Translations under genes and position numbers: made by a program
DNA from: ATX-6F1 sp943369485
GTDB taxonomy: Bacteria; Cyanobacteriota; Cyanobacteriia; PCC-6307; Cyanobiaceae
Assembly: GCA_943369485.1 (NCBI GenBank)
Contig: CALRNH020000008.1
Span: 109,100 to 173,099, forward strand
Reading direction: 5' to 3'
Length of the DNA: 64,000 bases
Shown here: piece by piece, positions 27,169 to 36,849 of the stretch
Layout of the letters: every line of letters begins with the position of its first letter
Position numbering within the stretch: the stretch's first letter is position 1
The notes under the pieces: generated by a model
What the model was told of the DNA's origin: nothing
Database searches by the model: none
The model's input: the letters and a program-made list of their open reading frames with translations, nothing else

Positions 27169-27881
27169 TGAAATCAAGCACTGCCATTGAAGAACTATAC
27201 AAGAACTATTATGACGACGAAGTTGGTCGTAAACGCACCGTCGCAGCACGACAAACAGTCTCTCACATTGCTTCCATGGTTCGTGAGTCTCCCGTTGAGG
27301 GGTTGTTGGATATTGGTGCAGGAGATGGAGCTGTTTTGGCGGAATTGCAACGCAGTCAGATCGCAAGAGAGTTTTATGCCTATGAGATATCAGATTCAGG
27401 GCTTCAAGCGATCCATGCTCGTCAGCTCCCTCAGCTAATCTGGGCAAGGCATTTTGATGGCTACCGCATCGAAGCCCAGGATCAGGAGTTTGACCTGGGA
27501 ATCACTGCTCATGTTTTGGAGCACGTTGAGCATGAACGTGCATTTTTACGAGAGTCAGCAAGAGTATCGAAGTTGCTTTACGTGGAGGTTCCGCTTGAGT
27601 TGACTGTATCGATCACACGCGCGATCAGCTACGGCCCAAGTTTTGGCCATATCAACTTCTATACTCCCGAAACTTTCAAGAATCTTCTTGTTACCAGCGG
27701 GCTAGAAGTCGTCGACTTCGCTGTATTCTCTCATTCTCTTGATTACGAGCGGTTTGAGGCTGGTAGATTTACTGGTTCAGTTAAGTATATACTCCGTTCG
27801 GGGTTTCTTCGGTTTGCCCCTGCAATCGCACCAAGGTTCATGACGTATCTTGCCGGCGCGCTCGTACGGTTAAAGCCTTAG
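27168..27881 (+). CDS. Class I SAM-dependent methyltransferase
   Basis: 237 residues. LLDIGAGDGAVLAEL is SAM motif I, YAYEISDSG the acidic loop, FDLGITAHVLEHVEHERAFLRE the typical LEH segment, and GHINFYTPETFKNLL the C-terminal signature of sugar or lipid methyltransferases in polysaccharide loci. The ATG overlaps the stop of the acetyltransferase gene (TGATG), so they are coupled. The substrate is unknown. It sits in the AT-rich segment. Confidence 0.85.
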   Translation: MKSSTAIEELYKNYYDDEVGRKRTVAARQTVSHIASMVRESPVEGLLDIGAGDGAVLAELQRSQIAREFYAYEISDSGLQAIHARQLPQLIWARHFDGYRIEAQDQEFDLGITAHVLEHVEHERAFLRESARVSKLLYVEVPLELTVSITRAISYGPSFGHINFYTPETFKNLLVTSGLEVVDFAVFSHSLDYERFEAGRFTGSVKYILRSGFLRFAPAIAPRFMTYLAGALVRLKP

Positions 27882-27937
27882 CGCTATAATGAAAGGCTTG
27901 CACTTTCGCTATTGTTGCTCACCCTCCTGTTGTGACG

Positions 27938-28837
27938 ATGGATTCTGAACCTGTAGAAGAAGCGTCAAACCCACTTGAGCTTACGCATCCGGCTGTTAAC
28001 GCCGTTAGTCAGTGGGAGCAAGCGGTTGCTGATCTCCGTGCGGATGAAGGTCGCCAGACGCTTGTGATCGATGGATATTACGATGATCCCTTGATTGAAG
28101 CGGCAAAGAGATATCACGCGAGTGCTGAATGGGAGGCCATCCTGGGTTTGCTTCCCGCAGAGGGTCATGCACTAGATGTTGGGGCAGGTCGTGGAATTGC
28201 CACCTATGCCCTCGCTCATTCCGGTTTTCAGGTGACGGCACTGGAACCAGATTCCAGTGACCTTGTTGGTGCCGGAGCGATCCGTCGGTTAGCCCTGGAT
28301 GCTGATCTGTCGATTGAGATCATACAGGAGAATTCGGAAGTCCTGCCGTTTGCTGATTCTCAATTTGACTTGGTGTTTGCCCGCGCTGTTCTGCACCATA
28401 CCGCTGACCTTGCTTCCGCATGCAGAGAATTCGCACGAGTGCTGCTGCCCGGCGGTGTGTTGGTAGCCGTGCGTGAGCATGTGATTTCTCGGCACGATCA
28501 CCTGCAGGCTTTCTTGGATTCACATCCACTCCATCATTTATATGGCGGTGAGAATGCCTTCCTGCTACAAGACTATATTGCAGCAATCCAGTCGGCTGGA
28601 TTGGTTCTCGATCAAGTGTTGGCTCCTCTTGATAGTCCCATCAATTATGCCCCGCGCTCCGATGCAGAGCTGCGTGCTGAACTTTCACGGCGAGCCGGAG
28701 CTCGTTTGTTCGGAAGCCAGTGGCTTATCCATCGTCTTTTGCGCCATGACTCGGTTTGGATGCCTCTACGCCAGCTTCTCGGCCGGTTCGATCATCGACC
28801 TGGCCGTTTGTACTCCTTCGTGGCGCGTAAACCATGA
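27938..28837 (+). CDS. Class I SAM-dependent methyltransferase
   Basis: 299 residues from ATG 27938; GTG 27932 is also possible. A ~75-residue N-terminal extension precedes motif I (ALDVGAGRGIATYAL), then TALEPDSSD, FDLVFARAVLHHTADLASACREFARVL and LLPGGVLVAVREH. This is the Methyltransf_11 layout. The C-terminal 90 residues are specific to this protein. It probably methylates a glycan residue or precursor; no closer call is possible. It is followed by a plus-strand epimerase gene 15 nt later. Confidence 0.83.
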   Translation: MDSEPVEEASNPLELTHPAVNAVSQWEQAVADLRADEGRQTLVIDGYYDDPLIEAAKRYHASAEWEAILGLLPAEGHALDVGAGRGIATYALAHSGFQVTALEPDSSDLVGAGAIRRLALDADLSIEIIQENSEVLPFADSQFDLVFARAVLHHTADLASACREFARVLLPGGVLVAVREHVISRHDHLQAFLDSHPLHHLYGGENAFLLQDYIAAIQSAGLVLDQVLAPLDSPINYAPRSDAELRAELSRRAGARLFGSQWLIHRLLRHDSVWMPLRQLLGRFDHRPGRLYSFVARKP

Positions 28838-28852
28838 AGTGGATGGTCCAGT

Positions 28853-29794
28853 GTGACTAGTGCTTTCGTTACCGGAGCACATGGATTCATCGGGCGCCAT
28901 CTGTCTCGGGAGTTGGCCCATCGAGGTGGACGTGTCGCCGGGCTTGGCCATGGTGCCTGGCCGGAGGCTGAAGCTCTGCAATGGGGTGTATGCCGTTGGT
29001 TGAACGGCACAGTTGACTCTGCCAATCTCGATGTGTTGGTGCGACAGTCTGGGCCTCCAGATGTTGTCTTTCATCTGGCAGGCGGTTCCTCGGTCGGCGC
29101 CTCACTTGCCAATCCGCGTGAGGATTATCTCCGTACCGTCACCACAACCGTAGAGTTGATGGAGTGGCTGCGACAGAATAGACCTCAGACACCGGTCGTG
29201 CTCGTCTCCAGTGCCGCAGTGTATGGCAATGGCCACGGTGGGCCCGTTGCCGAGACGGCACTTCTGAATCCGTATTCTCCCTACGGCGTGCACAAGCGAA
29301 TGATGGAAGAGGTTGGCCAATCCTATGCCTCGAACTTTGGGCTAAAGGTTGTCGTCGTTCGTTTGTTCTCGGTTTTTGGTTTGCAACTCCGCAAGCAGTT
29401 GCTTTGGGACCTGTGCACCCGACTGGCTACCGGAATTACCTCTGTGCCCTTGGGGGGTAGTGGCGCGGAGTTTCGTGACTGGACAGCTGTGAGTGACGTC
29501 GTTAAGGCGCTGATTGGATCTACACAGCTGGCTGTGGAGGGCTTTTCGGTTCTCAATATTGGTACAGGAACAGGCACGAGCGTGCGTACTGTTGCTGAGC
29601 ATGTTTGTTCTTCGTGGCATCAACAGGGAGGTCAATCCTCCGCTCTTCAGTTCAGTGGAGAGTCAAGACCCGGTGATCCACTTTGCCTCGTGGCTGACTG
29701 CTCCAGGCTTGTTGGCTTAGGCCTGTCTTGCAGGCAACCCATGGCTGCCAATCTGGACGATTATGTTCGCTGGTATCGTTCAGTCGCAAGGTGA
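28853..29794 (+). CDS. NAD-dependent nucleotide-sugar epimerase/dehydratase (extended SDR)
   Basis: 313 residues from GTG. It has the NAD-binding GAHGFIGRHL, the catalytic serine in LVSSAAVYGNG, and the YGVHK catalytic Tyr-Lys pair, followed by a NIGTGTGTSV substrate-domain motif. These are hallmarks of GalE/RmlB-type extended SDRs. The sugar converted cannot be read from the sequence; a UDP- or dTDP-hexose is likely. It lies between a methyltransferase and a glycosyltransferase gene in the same direction, 7 nt from the latter. Confidence 0.85.
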   Translation: MTSAFVTGAHGFIGRHLSRELAHRGGRVAGLGHGAWPEAEALQWGVCRWLNGTVDSANLDVLVRQSGPPDVVFHLAGGSSVGASLANPREDYLRTVTTTVELMEWLRQNRPQTPVVLVSSAAVYGNGHGGPVAETALLNPYSPYGVHKRMMEEVGQSYASNFGLKVVVVRLFSVFGLQLRKQLLWDLCTRLATGITSVPLGGSGAEFRDWTAVSDVVKALIGSTQLAVEGFSVLNIGTGTGTSVRTVAEHVCSSWHQQGGQSSALQFSGESRPGDPLCLVADCSRLVGLGLSCRQPMAANLDDYVRWYRSVAR

Positions 29795-29801
29795 ATGGTT
29801 G

Positions 29802-30977
29802 ATGAGAGTTGGATTCACTCTCGGAGGCTCCATGCGATCTTCTGGGGGTTATTATTATCTTCTCAACCTTCTATGGGTCCTGCGTCAATTCGCATCCGAT
29901 CAGCTCACTCCGATTCTTTTGGTGAGTGAGGATGAGTCACAGGCGCGTCTTGACCCGTTTCTGGACCTTGTGGGTCTGGAGATCCGGCGATCCAGGGCTC
30001 TCAACCGATCTCGGCAGGCGTCTGCCACCGCAAGAACTCTGCTGCTTGGCAGTGATCCCCAGGTCAGGGCGATGTTCCGCTCAGCTGAACTTGACCTTGT
30101 GTTTGAGGCGGCAGTGTTCTACGGATTGCGTCCTGGCTGCCGTGTGCTGGCATGGTTTCCAGATTTTCAACACCGAGCATTGCCCCACCTGTTCAGCCCG
30201 GCTGGCTGGTGGCGTCGAGAGCTGGGCTTTCGACTGCAGATCGCCGCCAGGCGGCATGCCGTTGTCAGCAGTCATGACGCTCTTGCGCTGGCGCTGCGCC
30301 ACTATCTCCCACCTGAGCGCGTCAGTGTCGTTCGCTTTGCCCTCCCGCCTCCATCGGCGCGTGATGTGGAGAGCATCGCCGAAACCGTAGCGAAGTATGG
30401 GCTGCCGAGCCGTTACTTCTTCATGCCCAATCAGTTCTGGTTGCACAAGAACCACTTGCTCGTGATTGAGGCCCTGGCACGGCTGGCCCACCAAGGTGAG
30501 GTGCCAACCGTGCTTGCGTCAGGCCAGCAATCTGATCCCCGCAATCACAGCCACTTCGATCGTGTGCGCGAGGCTGTGCACCGGTATGGATTGCAGTCCC
30601 GGTTCCTGATGCCTGGATTGTTGCCCAAGGAAGACATGGCGCCGCTGTTGCTTGGTGCAACGGCTCTGCTCAATCCATCCTTGTATGAAGGGTGGAGTAC
30701 CCCCGTCGAGGAGGCGAAGTCGGCGGGCGTGCCGATGATTCTCTCGGATCTTGATGTGCATCGCGAACAAGCTGATGGGCACGCCGTTTTCTTTGCTCGC
30801 CATGATGTGGATTCGCTTGCCGATGCGCTTCTAGTCTTTCCTGATCAGGATCCCGAAGCCAGGCAACGTCGGCGGGAGTTGGCTCGCACGCTGGCAGAGC
30901 AGCGGATCGCCCAGTTTGCCCATTCCTTCGTCGGCGCAGCGCATCAGGCCTGTCCATCATCAGCGATAGGGCGATGA
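29802..30977 (+). CDS. Glycosyltransferase family 4
   Basis: 391 residues; ATG 29802 is preferred because it lies 7 nt after the previous stop with AAGGTG ahead of it. The N-terminus has GGSMRSSGGYYYLLNLLWVL; the C-terminal GT-B half has FMPNQFWLHKNHLLVIEAL, RFLMPGLLPKEDMAPLL and the donor-site motif NPSLYEGWSTPVEEAKSAG with its ExxxxxG glutamate. This is the usual Glycos_transf_1 pattern. It should add one sugar to the lipid-linked repeat unit. Donor and acceptor are unknown. Confidence 0.87.
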   Translation: MRVGFTLGGSMRSSGGYYYLLNLLWVLRQFASDQLTPILLVSEDESQARLDPFLDLVGLEIRRSRALNRSRQASATARTLLLGSDPQVRAMFRSAELDLVFEAAVFYGLRPGCRVLAWFPDFQHRALPHLFSPAGWWRRELGFRLQIAARRHAVVSSHDALALALRHYLPPERVSVVRFALPPPSARDVESIAETVAKYGLPSRYFFMPNQFWLHKNHLLVIEALARLAHQGEVPTVLASGQQSDPRNHSHFDRVREAVHRYGLQSRFLMPGLLPKEDMAPLLLGATALLNPSLYEGWSTPVEEAKSAGVPMILSDLDVHREQADGHAVFFARHDVDSLADALLVFPDQDPEARQRRRELARTLAEQRIAQFAHSFVGAAHQACPSSAIGR

Positions 30978-31436
30978 TCGGGTGCGTTTTCAGGATCAGG
31001 CGTGGTGGCTGTCTTGCCGACAGGCACGGACCCTGCTGTCTCCTGCCCTAGGCGGGCGCACGAGCGGCAACTTGTCATCAGCCCCCCGTCCCTGCTCTAG
31101 CGAGGCACTTGTTCCTGAAAAGAATCACCAGCAGATCAATTCCCTACGCCACTGTTCGTGCACCGATGATCGCCAACCAGCAGGGGCGATCGTCTCGCTT
31201 GTGGCACACCGTGCATGCAGGTCAACAGAGGCATTTTGATGGCCTTTAAGATGGACACCCGGTCGCCATCAGGCAGCAGAAGCAGCTGCGGCATGATTCG
31301 CATGTCCCGTTGTGTCGCGCCCTTGTTCCCTTCCCTTGCCCATCACATTCGTCAGATCATCCGGCTTGACAAGCAGGCAGCGGTGGCTCCTCCTGGCCTC
31401 TGCGCTGGCTTCCTACCAACGGCATGGCGTTGATTC
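30978..31436. other. 459-bp interval without a gene
   Basis: Between two glycosyltransferase genes. Short open frames occur on both strands, but none has a recognisable product or a ribosome site. I see no clear terminator. It may carry an internal promoter for the genes from 31437 onward. Confidence 0.4.
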
Positions 31437-32651
31437 ATGCGTTCCATCGTTTTCACCGAACAATATTTCTTTCCTGAAGGATGGAGTGGTGCTCAGATCA
31501 CACGTGACATCGTGCGAGCCCTTCAGTTGGATGACTACCAGGTGACGGTTGTCTGTGGCTCCACACCTTATGTTGAACCCACATGGCAACAAATCGATGA
31601 TCCTGCGCAGATCGGAGTCAGGATTGTACGAATTGCGTCGTTGGCAAGGACCAGATCCTTGCTCCTGCGTGCTGTTAATCATCTTCTGTATTCGTTTCAG
31701 TCGTTTGTCGCTCTGCTAGCGCAGCACAAGGCCGATTTGATCATTGTTCAGACCAATCCACCGCCGATCGTCATCATTGCTGGATTGGTTGCCTGGATGC
31801 GCCGTAAGCCGTTGATCATCATTGCCATGGATCTCTATCCTGATGCTTTACTTGCTTTCCGGCCGTCATTCGCGGATACGTTGGTTGCCAGACTGTTGGC
31901 GATCCCCTTCAACTGGGCGTATGGACAGGCCAGGTTGGTTGTGGCACTGGGCCCGTGCATGGCCGATCGCTTGTGTGGCAAGGGTGTTCGTGTTAGTCGA
32001 ATCAGAGTTGTTTCCAACTGGGCAACCGGCGACCTGCAGGTTCGCAGAGGGGCTGCCAATCCCTTTCTCGATCAGTGGCGGCTGAGGGGTTGCTTCACGA
32101 TCCTCTACTCCGGGAGTCTTGGAATTGCCCACGAAATCGACACGATCCTGGCATCATTCTCACTGTTGAGGAGCGATTGCCCTGACCTTCGCCTGCTGTG
32201 CGTTGCCAGTGGTACACGTCTGGCTGCTGCTCGCGAGACGGTGGAGGCCGCGGATCTTGAATCAGTTGTTCTCTTCAGGGATCTGGTGCCACCGGAGTCA
32301 CTTCCTGACACAATGGGAATTGCAAGCCTTGCTCTGGTCAGCATGAGACCAGGTTTTGAGGGAGTCGTGGTACCGAGTAAGCTTGCAGGCTACCTGGCTC
32401 GTGGCATACCAATCCTCTACATCGGTCCGCGCAGCGATATCAGTCAACTGATTGAAGCCGCTTCAGCGGGAGCCTGTTTTGCGAACGGAGATGTGCAGGG
32501 TGTCTGTCAGTTTCTCCGGGGTCTGACGGCTGAGCCCGAACGGCTCAAGGGTTATGGAGCTGCCGCTCAGTCCTATTACTATCGTCATCTTGCCATCGAG
32601 CATGGTCTGTCGGCCTATCGTCATATTGTCGCCGATGCGATTCTTGGCTGA
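31437..32651 (+). CDS. Glycosyltransferase family 4, WbuB-like
   Basis: 404 residues. The N-terminus (FTEQYFFPEGWSGAQITRDI) and the membrane-associated segment PPPIVIIAGLVAWMRRKPLII are typical of WbuB/WcaI-type GT4 enzymes. The C-terminal half shows ILYSGSLGIAHEIDTIL and VVPSKLAGYLARGIPIL, the donor-binding region. WbuB-type proteins act early in O-antigen assembly, often on N-acetylated aminosugar-linked undecaprenyl diphosphate. The gene stands ahead of the wbpV-wbpL-wbpM-like block, in line with an early step. Exact sugar unknown. Confidence 0.85.
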   Translation: MRSIVFTEQYFFPEGWSGAQITRDIVRALQLDDYQVTVVCGSTPYVEPTWQQIDDPAQIGVRIVRIASLARTRSLLLRAVNHLLYSFQSFVALLAQHKADLIIVQTNPPPIVIIAGLVAWMRRKPLIIIAMDLYPDALLAFRPSFADTLVARLLAIPFNWAYGQARLVVALGPCMADRLCGKGVRVSRIRVVSNWATGDLQVRRGAANPFLDQWRLRGCFTILYSGSLGIAHEIDTILASFSLLRSDCPDLRLLCVASGTRLAAARETVEAADLESVVLFRDLVPPESLPDTMGIASLALVSMRPGFEGVVVPSKLAGYLARGIPILYIGPRSDISQLIEAASAGACFANGDVQGVCQFLRGLTAEPERLKGYGAAAQSYYYRHLAIEHGLSAYRHIVADAILG

Positions 32652-32773
32652 TCGGTCTTCCTGTAGGCCAATCCTGCCTTGATCGGCCGATCTTCTGCTT
32701 GATCGACCCTTGATGCCTCGATTCTACGGAGCAGCAACCACTGGGTTGATGCGATCGCCTCGATGAACATGCC

Positions 32774-33709
32774 ATGAATGGTGCGCGCATTCTGCTCACA
32801 GGCTCCAGTGGTTTCATCGGCCGTTGTCTCTATCTACATCTTGCTGCACGACATCGGCTGTTCTGTGTCAATCGTTCCGGGCAGGATCAGACCGCTCCGG
32901 CCATGAGCTTTGCCGACCTGTTCAGCGATGCTGGACAGCAGGAGCTTCGCATGTTTTCACCGACGCATTTGATCCATTGTGCCGCACTTGCCCATCGCCG
33001 CCCTCCTCTTTCGCCCGCGGGCAGGCGGCGCCTTGATTCGGTGAATGTTGAGCTGCCTGTCCGCCTGGCACGACTGGCCGTTGAGCACGGCATCAAGCGT
33101 CATCTCTTCCTGAGTTCCATCGGAGTGCACGGCGCCTTCACCCGTGGGTCAGAGGTGATTAGCGAATCATCTCCCTTGAGGCCAGCGAATCTCTACGCAC
33201 GCTCCAAATGCATGGCGGAAAGCAGATTGCGAGAGATCCATGTCGGCACCCCGACGGAGCTGACCGTTCTGCGTCCCGCTCTCGTCTATGGCCGAGGCTG
33301 CCCCGGCAACCTGCGTCTGCTGGTTCGCACCATCGATCGCGGCATTGCCTTTCCTTTCGCCTCGATTGCCAACCAACGCAGCTTCGTAGCGCTCGAGAAC
33401 CTCGTGTCCGCCGTCGAGCTGTCGTTGTTTCACGCCGATGCAGCCGGCAGAACATATGTCGTGGCTGATCAGGAAACTATCTCCACACCCAGCCTTCTCC
33501 GAAGAATTGCGTCAGCCAGAGAGCAGCACCTGCGCATGTTTTCGGTACCTGGGATGGCGTTCACTTTCCTGAGGCGCCTGCCTGTCCTCGGTGGCAAGCT
33601 GGGCCAGCTGATCGACAATCTGGTTGTCGACAGCTCATGCATACGTACGGATCTGGGCTGGGAGCAGCCTTTGTCGCAGTCGGAGGCGATGCTGCATGCT
33701 TTCCGTTGA
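32774..33709 (+). CDS. wbpV: NAD-dependent epimerase, WbpV-like (UDP-sugar 4-epimerase/reductase)
   Basis: 311 residues. ILLTGSSGFIGRCL binds NAD(P); HLFLSSIGVHGAF gives the catalytic Ser region and NLYARSKCMAE the Tyr-x-x-x-Lys. It resembles the WbpV/FnlB-type short epimerases that convert the 4-keto sugar made by WbpM-like dehydratases or interconvert GlcNAc-derived sugars. Order with the next two genes (WecA/WbpL-type transferase, WbpM-type dehydratase) matches Pseudomonas O6-type loci. The 3' end overlaps the next start by 14 nt. Precise activity is inferred. Confidence 0.72.
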   Translation: MNGARILLTGSSGFIGRCLYLHLAARHRLFCVNRSGQDQTAPAMSFADLFSDAGQQELRMFSPTHLIHCAALAHRRPPLSPAGRRRLDSVNVELPVRLARLAVEHGIKRHLFLSSIGVHGAFTRGSEVISESSPLRPANLYARSKCMAESRLREIHVGTPTELTVLRPALVYGRGCPGNLRLLVRTIDRGIAFPFASIANQRSFVALENLVSAVELSLFHADAAGRTYVVADQETISTPSLLRRIASAREQHLRMFSVPGMAFTFLRRLPVLGGKLGQLIDNLVVDSSCIRTDLGWEQPLSQSEAMLHAFR

Positions 33710-34766
33710 CGGTTTACAGGCTCTCTCAGCCGCGCTTTCCCGCTCGGTGCCTCTGGCGCTTCTTGCGGCCCTTGCCACTCGGCTTCTGCTTCACTGGCTG
33801 ATTCCGGTGCTGAGGCGTCGACTGCCCGATGCGCCCAACGCGCGCAGCGCTCACCAACGGGTCACGCCTCGTGGCGGTGGGATCGCCTTCGTTCTGATTG
33901 CCGCTGTGGCGTCCATGGTCTGGGGGCCTGCCGTCGGAGGAGTGGCGTGGCTGCCCCTCCTGGCTCTGCCTCTGGCGGTCGTGGGTCTCGCTGATGACCG
34001 TTTCAACCTGCCCGCGTCGGCACGGTTCGCAGTTCAGCTGGCCACCGCCTTCGGCGTGCTGCAGGTTTCACCGGCACCAGCCGTCTGGCCGTTGCCAGTG
34101 CTGCTGCTTCCTGTCCTGGTGGTCTCGATCGCGGCGGTGATCAACTTCACCAACTTCATGGACGGCCTCGATGGCCTTGTGGCTGGATGCCTGGTGGTCA
34201 TGCTGAGCGCGGCGGTTGTCGCCCTCTCCGGATCGGCCGACTCCTCGACCCGCCTCCTGCCGATCGTTGCCCTGATCGGTGCCCTGGTGGGCTTCCTGCT
34301 GTGCAACTGGAGCCCCGCGCAGGTCTTCATGGGTGATGTGGGCAGCACCTTCCTCGGCGTCGTCTTCGCCGGCCTGGTGCTTCAGCTTCCCAGTCCTCCT
34401 GAGGCTCTTGGGCTGCTGCTCGTCGGTTTCCCTCTGCTCGGGGATGCCTTCCTGTGCGTGGTGGCGCGCTCGATGGCCGGGCAGCCGCTCGCCCAGGCCC
34501 ATCGGCTCCACCTTTACCAGCGCCTGCAAAGGGCCGGTTGGTCCCATGCCCGTGTTGCCATCCTGTACATCGGTGCGACGGCGTGCCTGGCCCTGGCCTA
34601 CGGTCACGCGGGTCTGCCTGGGGTGATCTCCGTGAGCCTCGTCGTCCTGGCAATGGGTTGCTGGCTGGATCGTTTCGTGGCCGTTCCGTTCTCGGTTGTC
34701 AGCTCCGAGGTCGTTCGCAGGGCTCCTCCACGGGTGGCACACGATCCAGATCAGGGATCGCCCTGA
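33696..34766 (+). CDS. wbpL: Undecaprenyl-phosphate N-acetylhexosamine-1-phosphate transferase, WbpL/WecA-like
   Basis: 356 residues from ATG 33696, which overlaps the end of the epimerase gene. It is polytopic with about ten membrane helices and the MraY/WecA signatures: GGGIAFVL near the N-terminus, VVGLADDRFNLP (Asp-Asp), NFTNFMDGLDGL and the cytosolic FMGDVGSTFLG plus AHRLHLYQRL (His-containing loop). Enzymes of this family move HexNAc-1-P from UDP onto undecaprenyl phosphate, the first membrane step of O-antigen synthesis. The gene lies between WbpV- and WbpM-like genes. Confidence 0.87.
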   Translation: MLSVDGLQALSAALSRSVPLALLAALATRLLLHWLIPVLRRRLPDAPNARSAHQRVTPRGGGIAFVLIAAVASMVWGPAVGGVAWLPLLALPLAVVGLADDRFNLPASARFAVQLATAFGVLQVSPAPAVWPLPVLLLPVLVVSIAAVINFTNFMDGLDGLVAGCLVVMLSAAVVALSGSADSSTRLLPIVALIGALVGFLLCNWSPAQVFMGDVGSTFLGVVFAGLVLQLPSPPEALGLLLVGFPLLGDAFLCVVARSMAGQPLAQAHRLHLYQRLQRAGWSHARVAILYIGATACLALAYGHAGLPGVISVSLVVLAMGCWLDRFVAVPFSVVSSEVVRRAPPRVAHDPDQGSP

Positions 34767-34782
34767 CGGAGAGGATCAAGCC

Positions 34783-36849
34783 ATGGCGACCGATCCGCGA
34801 CAGTTTCCACGACCAGCCACCGTCCCTGCCGTCGAACCTCCTGACTCTCCTCTCGGCCGGATCCTTCGTGGCGTGTTGCGTCGCTGGTCGCTGGCCCGCA
34901 TCGATCAGTCCCTGGTGCCCCGGCGGCTGCTGCTGGTCCTGCTGGACGCTGGTCTGATCAGCCTGGCTTTCTGGGGTGCCTTCGCCCTTCGCCTGCTCGA
35001 CAACGACCCTACCCAGCTGGATCAGCATCTGCATCTGCTTCCCTGGGCCGCGGGGATCGGGATCTCGGTGCTGCTGCTTAGTGGCTGGTATCGCGGGCTG
35101 ACCCGTTTTTCGGGCAGCTATTCCCTTTACGGGCTCCTGCCCCGTGCCGGCGTTGCGGTGCTGCTGCTGTTGCTGGTCAGCACCCTTCTGGGGACACCCC
35201 AGCCGCCGCGTTCCTTCTGGATTCTCTTCTGGCTGCTGTTCTCCTTCCTGGAGATCTCCAGTCGCATCGCTCTTCGCGATCTGCTGCGCTGGACCCTCCA
35301 ATCGGTCGTCCCTTCGTCTGTCAAAGGCCGCGCCACGTTGATCTACGGGGGCGGCGCCGCTGGCATGCAGCTGCTGGAGGCCCTGCGCCACGACCCCAGC
35401 TTCCAACTGGTGGCCGTGCTTGATGACGATCCGGCTCTGTGGGGTCGGCGCCTGCAGCGGCTGCCAATCCATGCCCCGGACAAACTGCGCCAGCTCATCG
35501 AGCGCCATGACATCCGCCAGGTGCTGCTGGCCATCCCATCGGCCCAGCGCTCCCGCAAGCGGGACCTGGTGCGGCTGCTCAGCGACGAGGGCCTCAAGGT
35601 GCTGGCCATGCCCTCGTTGTCCCAGTTGGCCAGCGGCGAGATGCGCGTGGCTGATCTCAAGCCCGTCTCCATCGACGATCTGCTGGGCCGTGAACCCTCT
35701 ATCCCCGATCAGGCCCTGCTCGCCGCCGCCGTGGCTGGCCGCTCCGTGCTGGTCACCGGGGCCGGCGGCTCGATCGGATCGGAACTTTGCCGTCAGATCC
35801 TGAAGCTGGGCCCCACCCGCCTGGTGCTGCTGGAGCGTAACGAATACGCCCTCTATGTGATCAGTCAACAACTGGACGCGCAGTTGGAACGCAGCGGCCT
35901 GCAGCTGCCCGTGGTCTGCGTCTTGGCCGACATAGGCGACCGATGCCGTCTGGAGTTTTTGCTGAGGCAGCATGGAATCCAGGTGCTCTTCCATGCCGCG
36001 GCCTACAAGCATGTGCCGATGGTGGAAGCCAATGTCTGCGCCGGCCTGGCCAATAACCTGCTCGGTACCCGCTCGGCCTTGGAGTCCGCCATCAGCTGTG
36101 GCCTTGAGCGATTCGTCCTCATCTCCACTGACAAGGCCGTGCGGCCCACCAATGCCATGGGGGCCAGCAAGCGGTCCTGCGAGTTGCTTGTTCAGGATGC
36201 AGCGTCTGCGATTGCCGTGAAGGGAGAGGGACCGATTTGCTCGATGGTGCGCTTCGGCAACGTCCTGGGGTCCTCCGGCTCCGTCGTGCCCCGCTTTCGC
36301 CAACAGATCAGCGAGGGGGGGCCGGTCACGGTCACCCATCCCGAGATCACCCGCTACTTCATGACCATCCCCGAGGCGGTGCAGCTGGTGCTCCAGGCCA
36401 GCGGGATGGCCAGAGGTGGTGAGGTGTTCGTGCTCGACATGGGCGAACCCGTGCGCATCGCTGATCTGGCGCGCCAGATGATCCTCCTCTCGGGCTGCAC
36501 CGTGCGGGAGCCTGCCAATCCGGCCGGCGACGTGGCGATCGTCTACACAGGGCTGCGCCCGGGAGAAAAGCTCTATGAAGAGCTGCTGCTTTCCGACAAC
36601 GATGGCCAGACTGCGCATCCTCTGATCCGCAAGGCCCAGGAAGCCTCCCTGCCTCGTGAGCGTCTGGAGCGGCTCCTTTCTCAGATGGAAGCGGCTCTCG
36701 AAGCCTGGGATGATGCGGCTGTTCTCGCGATCCTTGGCCAGATGGTGCCCGAGTTCGCCCCGCCGACGATTGAGCCGAGAATCCGATCATCCTTGGCTCC
36801 AGCCGGTCTCCAGGCCTCAGCCCGGCAGACCGACATCCGGCCGCTCTGA
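34783..36849 (+). CDS. wbpM: Membrane nucleotide-sugar 4,6-dehydratase, WbpM/CapD-like
   Basis: 688 residues from ATG 34783 with GGAGAGG just ahead. Four N-terminal membrane segments (~40-160) precede a CoA-binding-like Rossmann domain (LIYGGGAAGMQLLEAL) and the SDR catalytic domain (~320-600) with VTGAGGSIGSELCRQI, STDKAVRPTNAMGASKR (the Met-x-x-x-Lys version of the catalytic motif seen in WbpM/FlaA1) and RFGNVLGSSGSV. WbpM dehydrates UDP-GlcNAc to a 4-keto-6-deoxy sugar used for QuiNAc- or FucNAc-type residues. The last 33 bp overlap the opposite-strand sugar transferase gene. Confidence 0.9.
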   Translation: MATDPRQFPRPATVPAVEPPDSPLGRILRGVLRRWSLARIDQSLVPRRLLLVLLDAGLISLAFWGAFALRLLDNDPTQLDQHLHLLPWAAGIGISVLLLSGWYRGLTRFSGSYSLYGLLPRAGVAVLLLLLVSTLLGTPQPPRSFWILFWLLFSFLEISSRIALRDLLRWTLQSVVPSSVKGRATLIYGGGAAGMQLLEALRHDPSFQLVAVLDDDPALWGRRLQRLPIHAPDKLRQLIERHDIRQVLLAIPSAQRSRKRDLVRLLSDEGLKVLAMPSLSQLASGEMRVADLKPVSIDDLLGREPSIPDQALLAAAVAGRSVLVTGAGGSIGSELCRQILKLGPTRLVLLERNEYALYVISQQLDAQLERSGLQLPVVCVLADIGDRCRLEFLLRQHGIQVLFHAAAYKHVPMVEANVCAGLANNLLGTRSALESAISCGLERFVLISTDKAVRPTNAMGASKRSCELLVQDAASAIAVKGEGPICSMVRFGNVLGSSGSVVPRFRQQISEGGPVTVTHPEITRYFMTIPEAVQLVLQASGMARGGEVFVLDMGEPVRIADLARQMILLSGCTVREPANPAGDVAIVYTGLRPGEKLYEELLLSDNDGQTAHPLIRKAQEASLPRERLERLLSQMEAALEAWDDAAVLAILGQMVPEFAPPTIEPRIRSSLAPAGLQASARQTDIRPL

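Noticed and set aside
30987..31121. 9-bp inverted repeat TTTTCAGGA / TCCTGAAAA, 117 bp apart
   Set aside because: Too short and too far apart to be told from chance; no element between the arms.
34699..36618. 639-codon minus-strand frame opposite the WbpM-like gene
   Set aside because: Antisense shadow; no domain, and biased composition.
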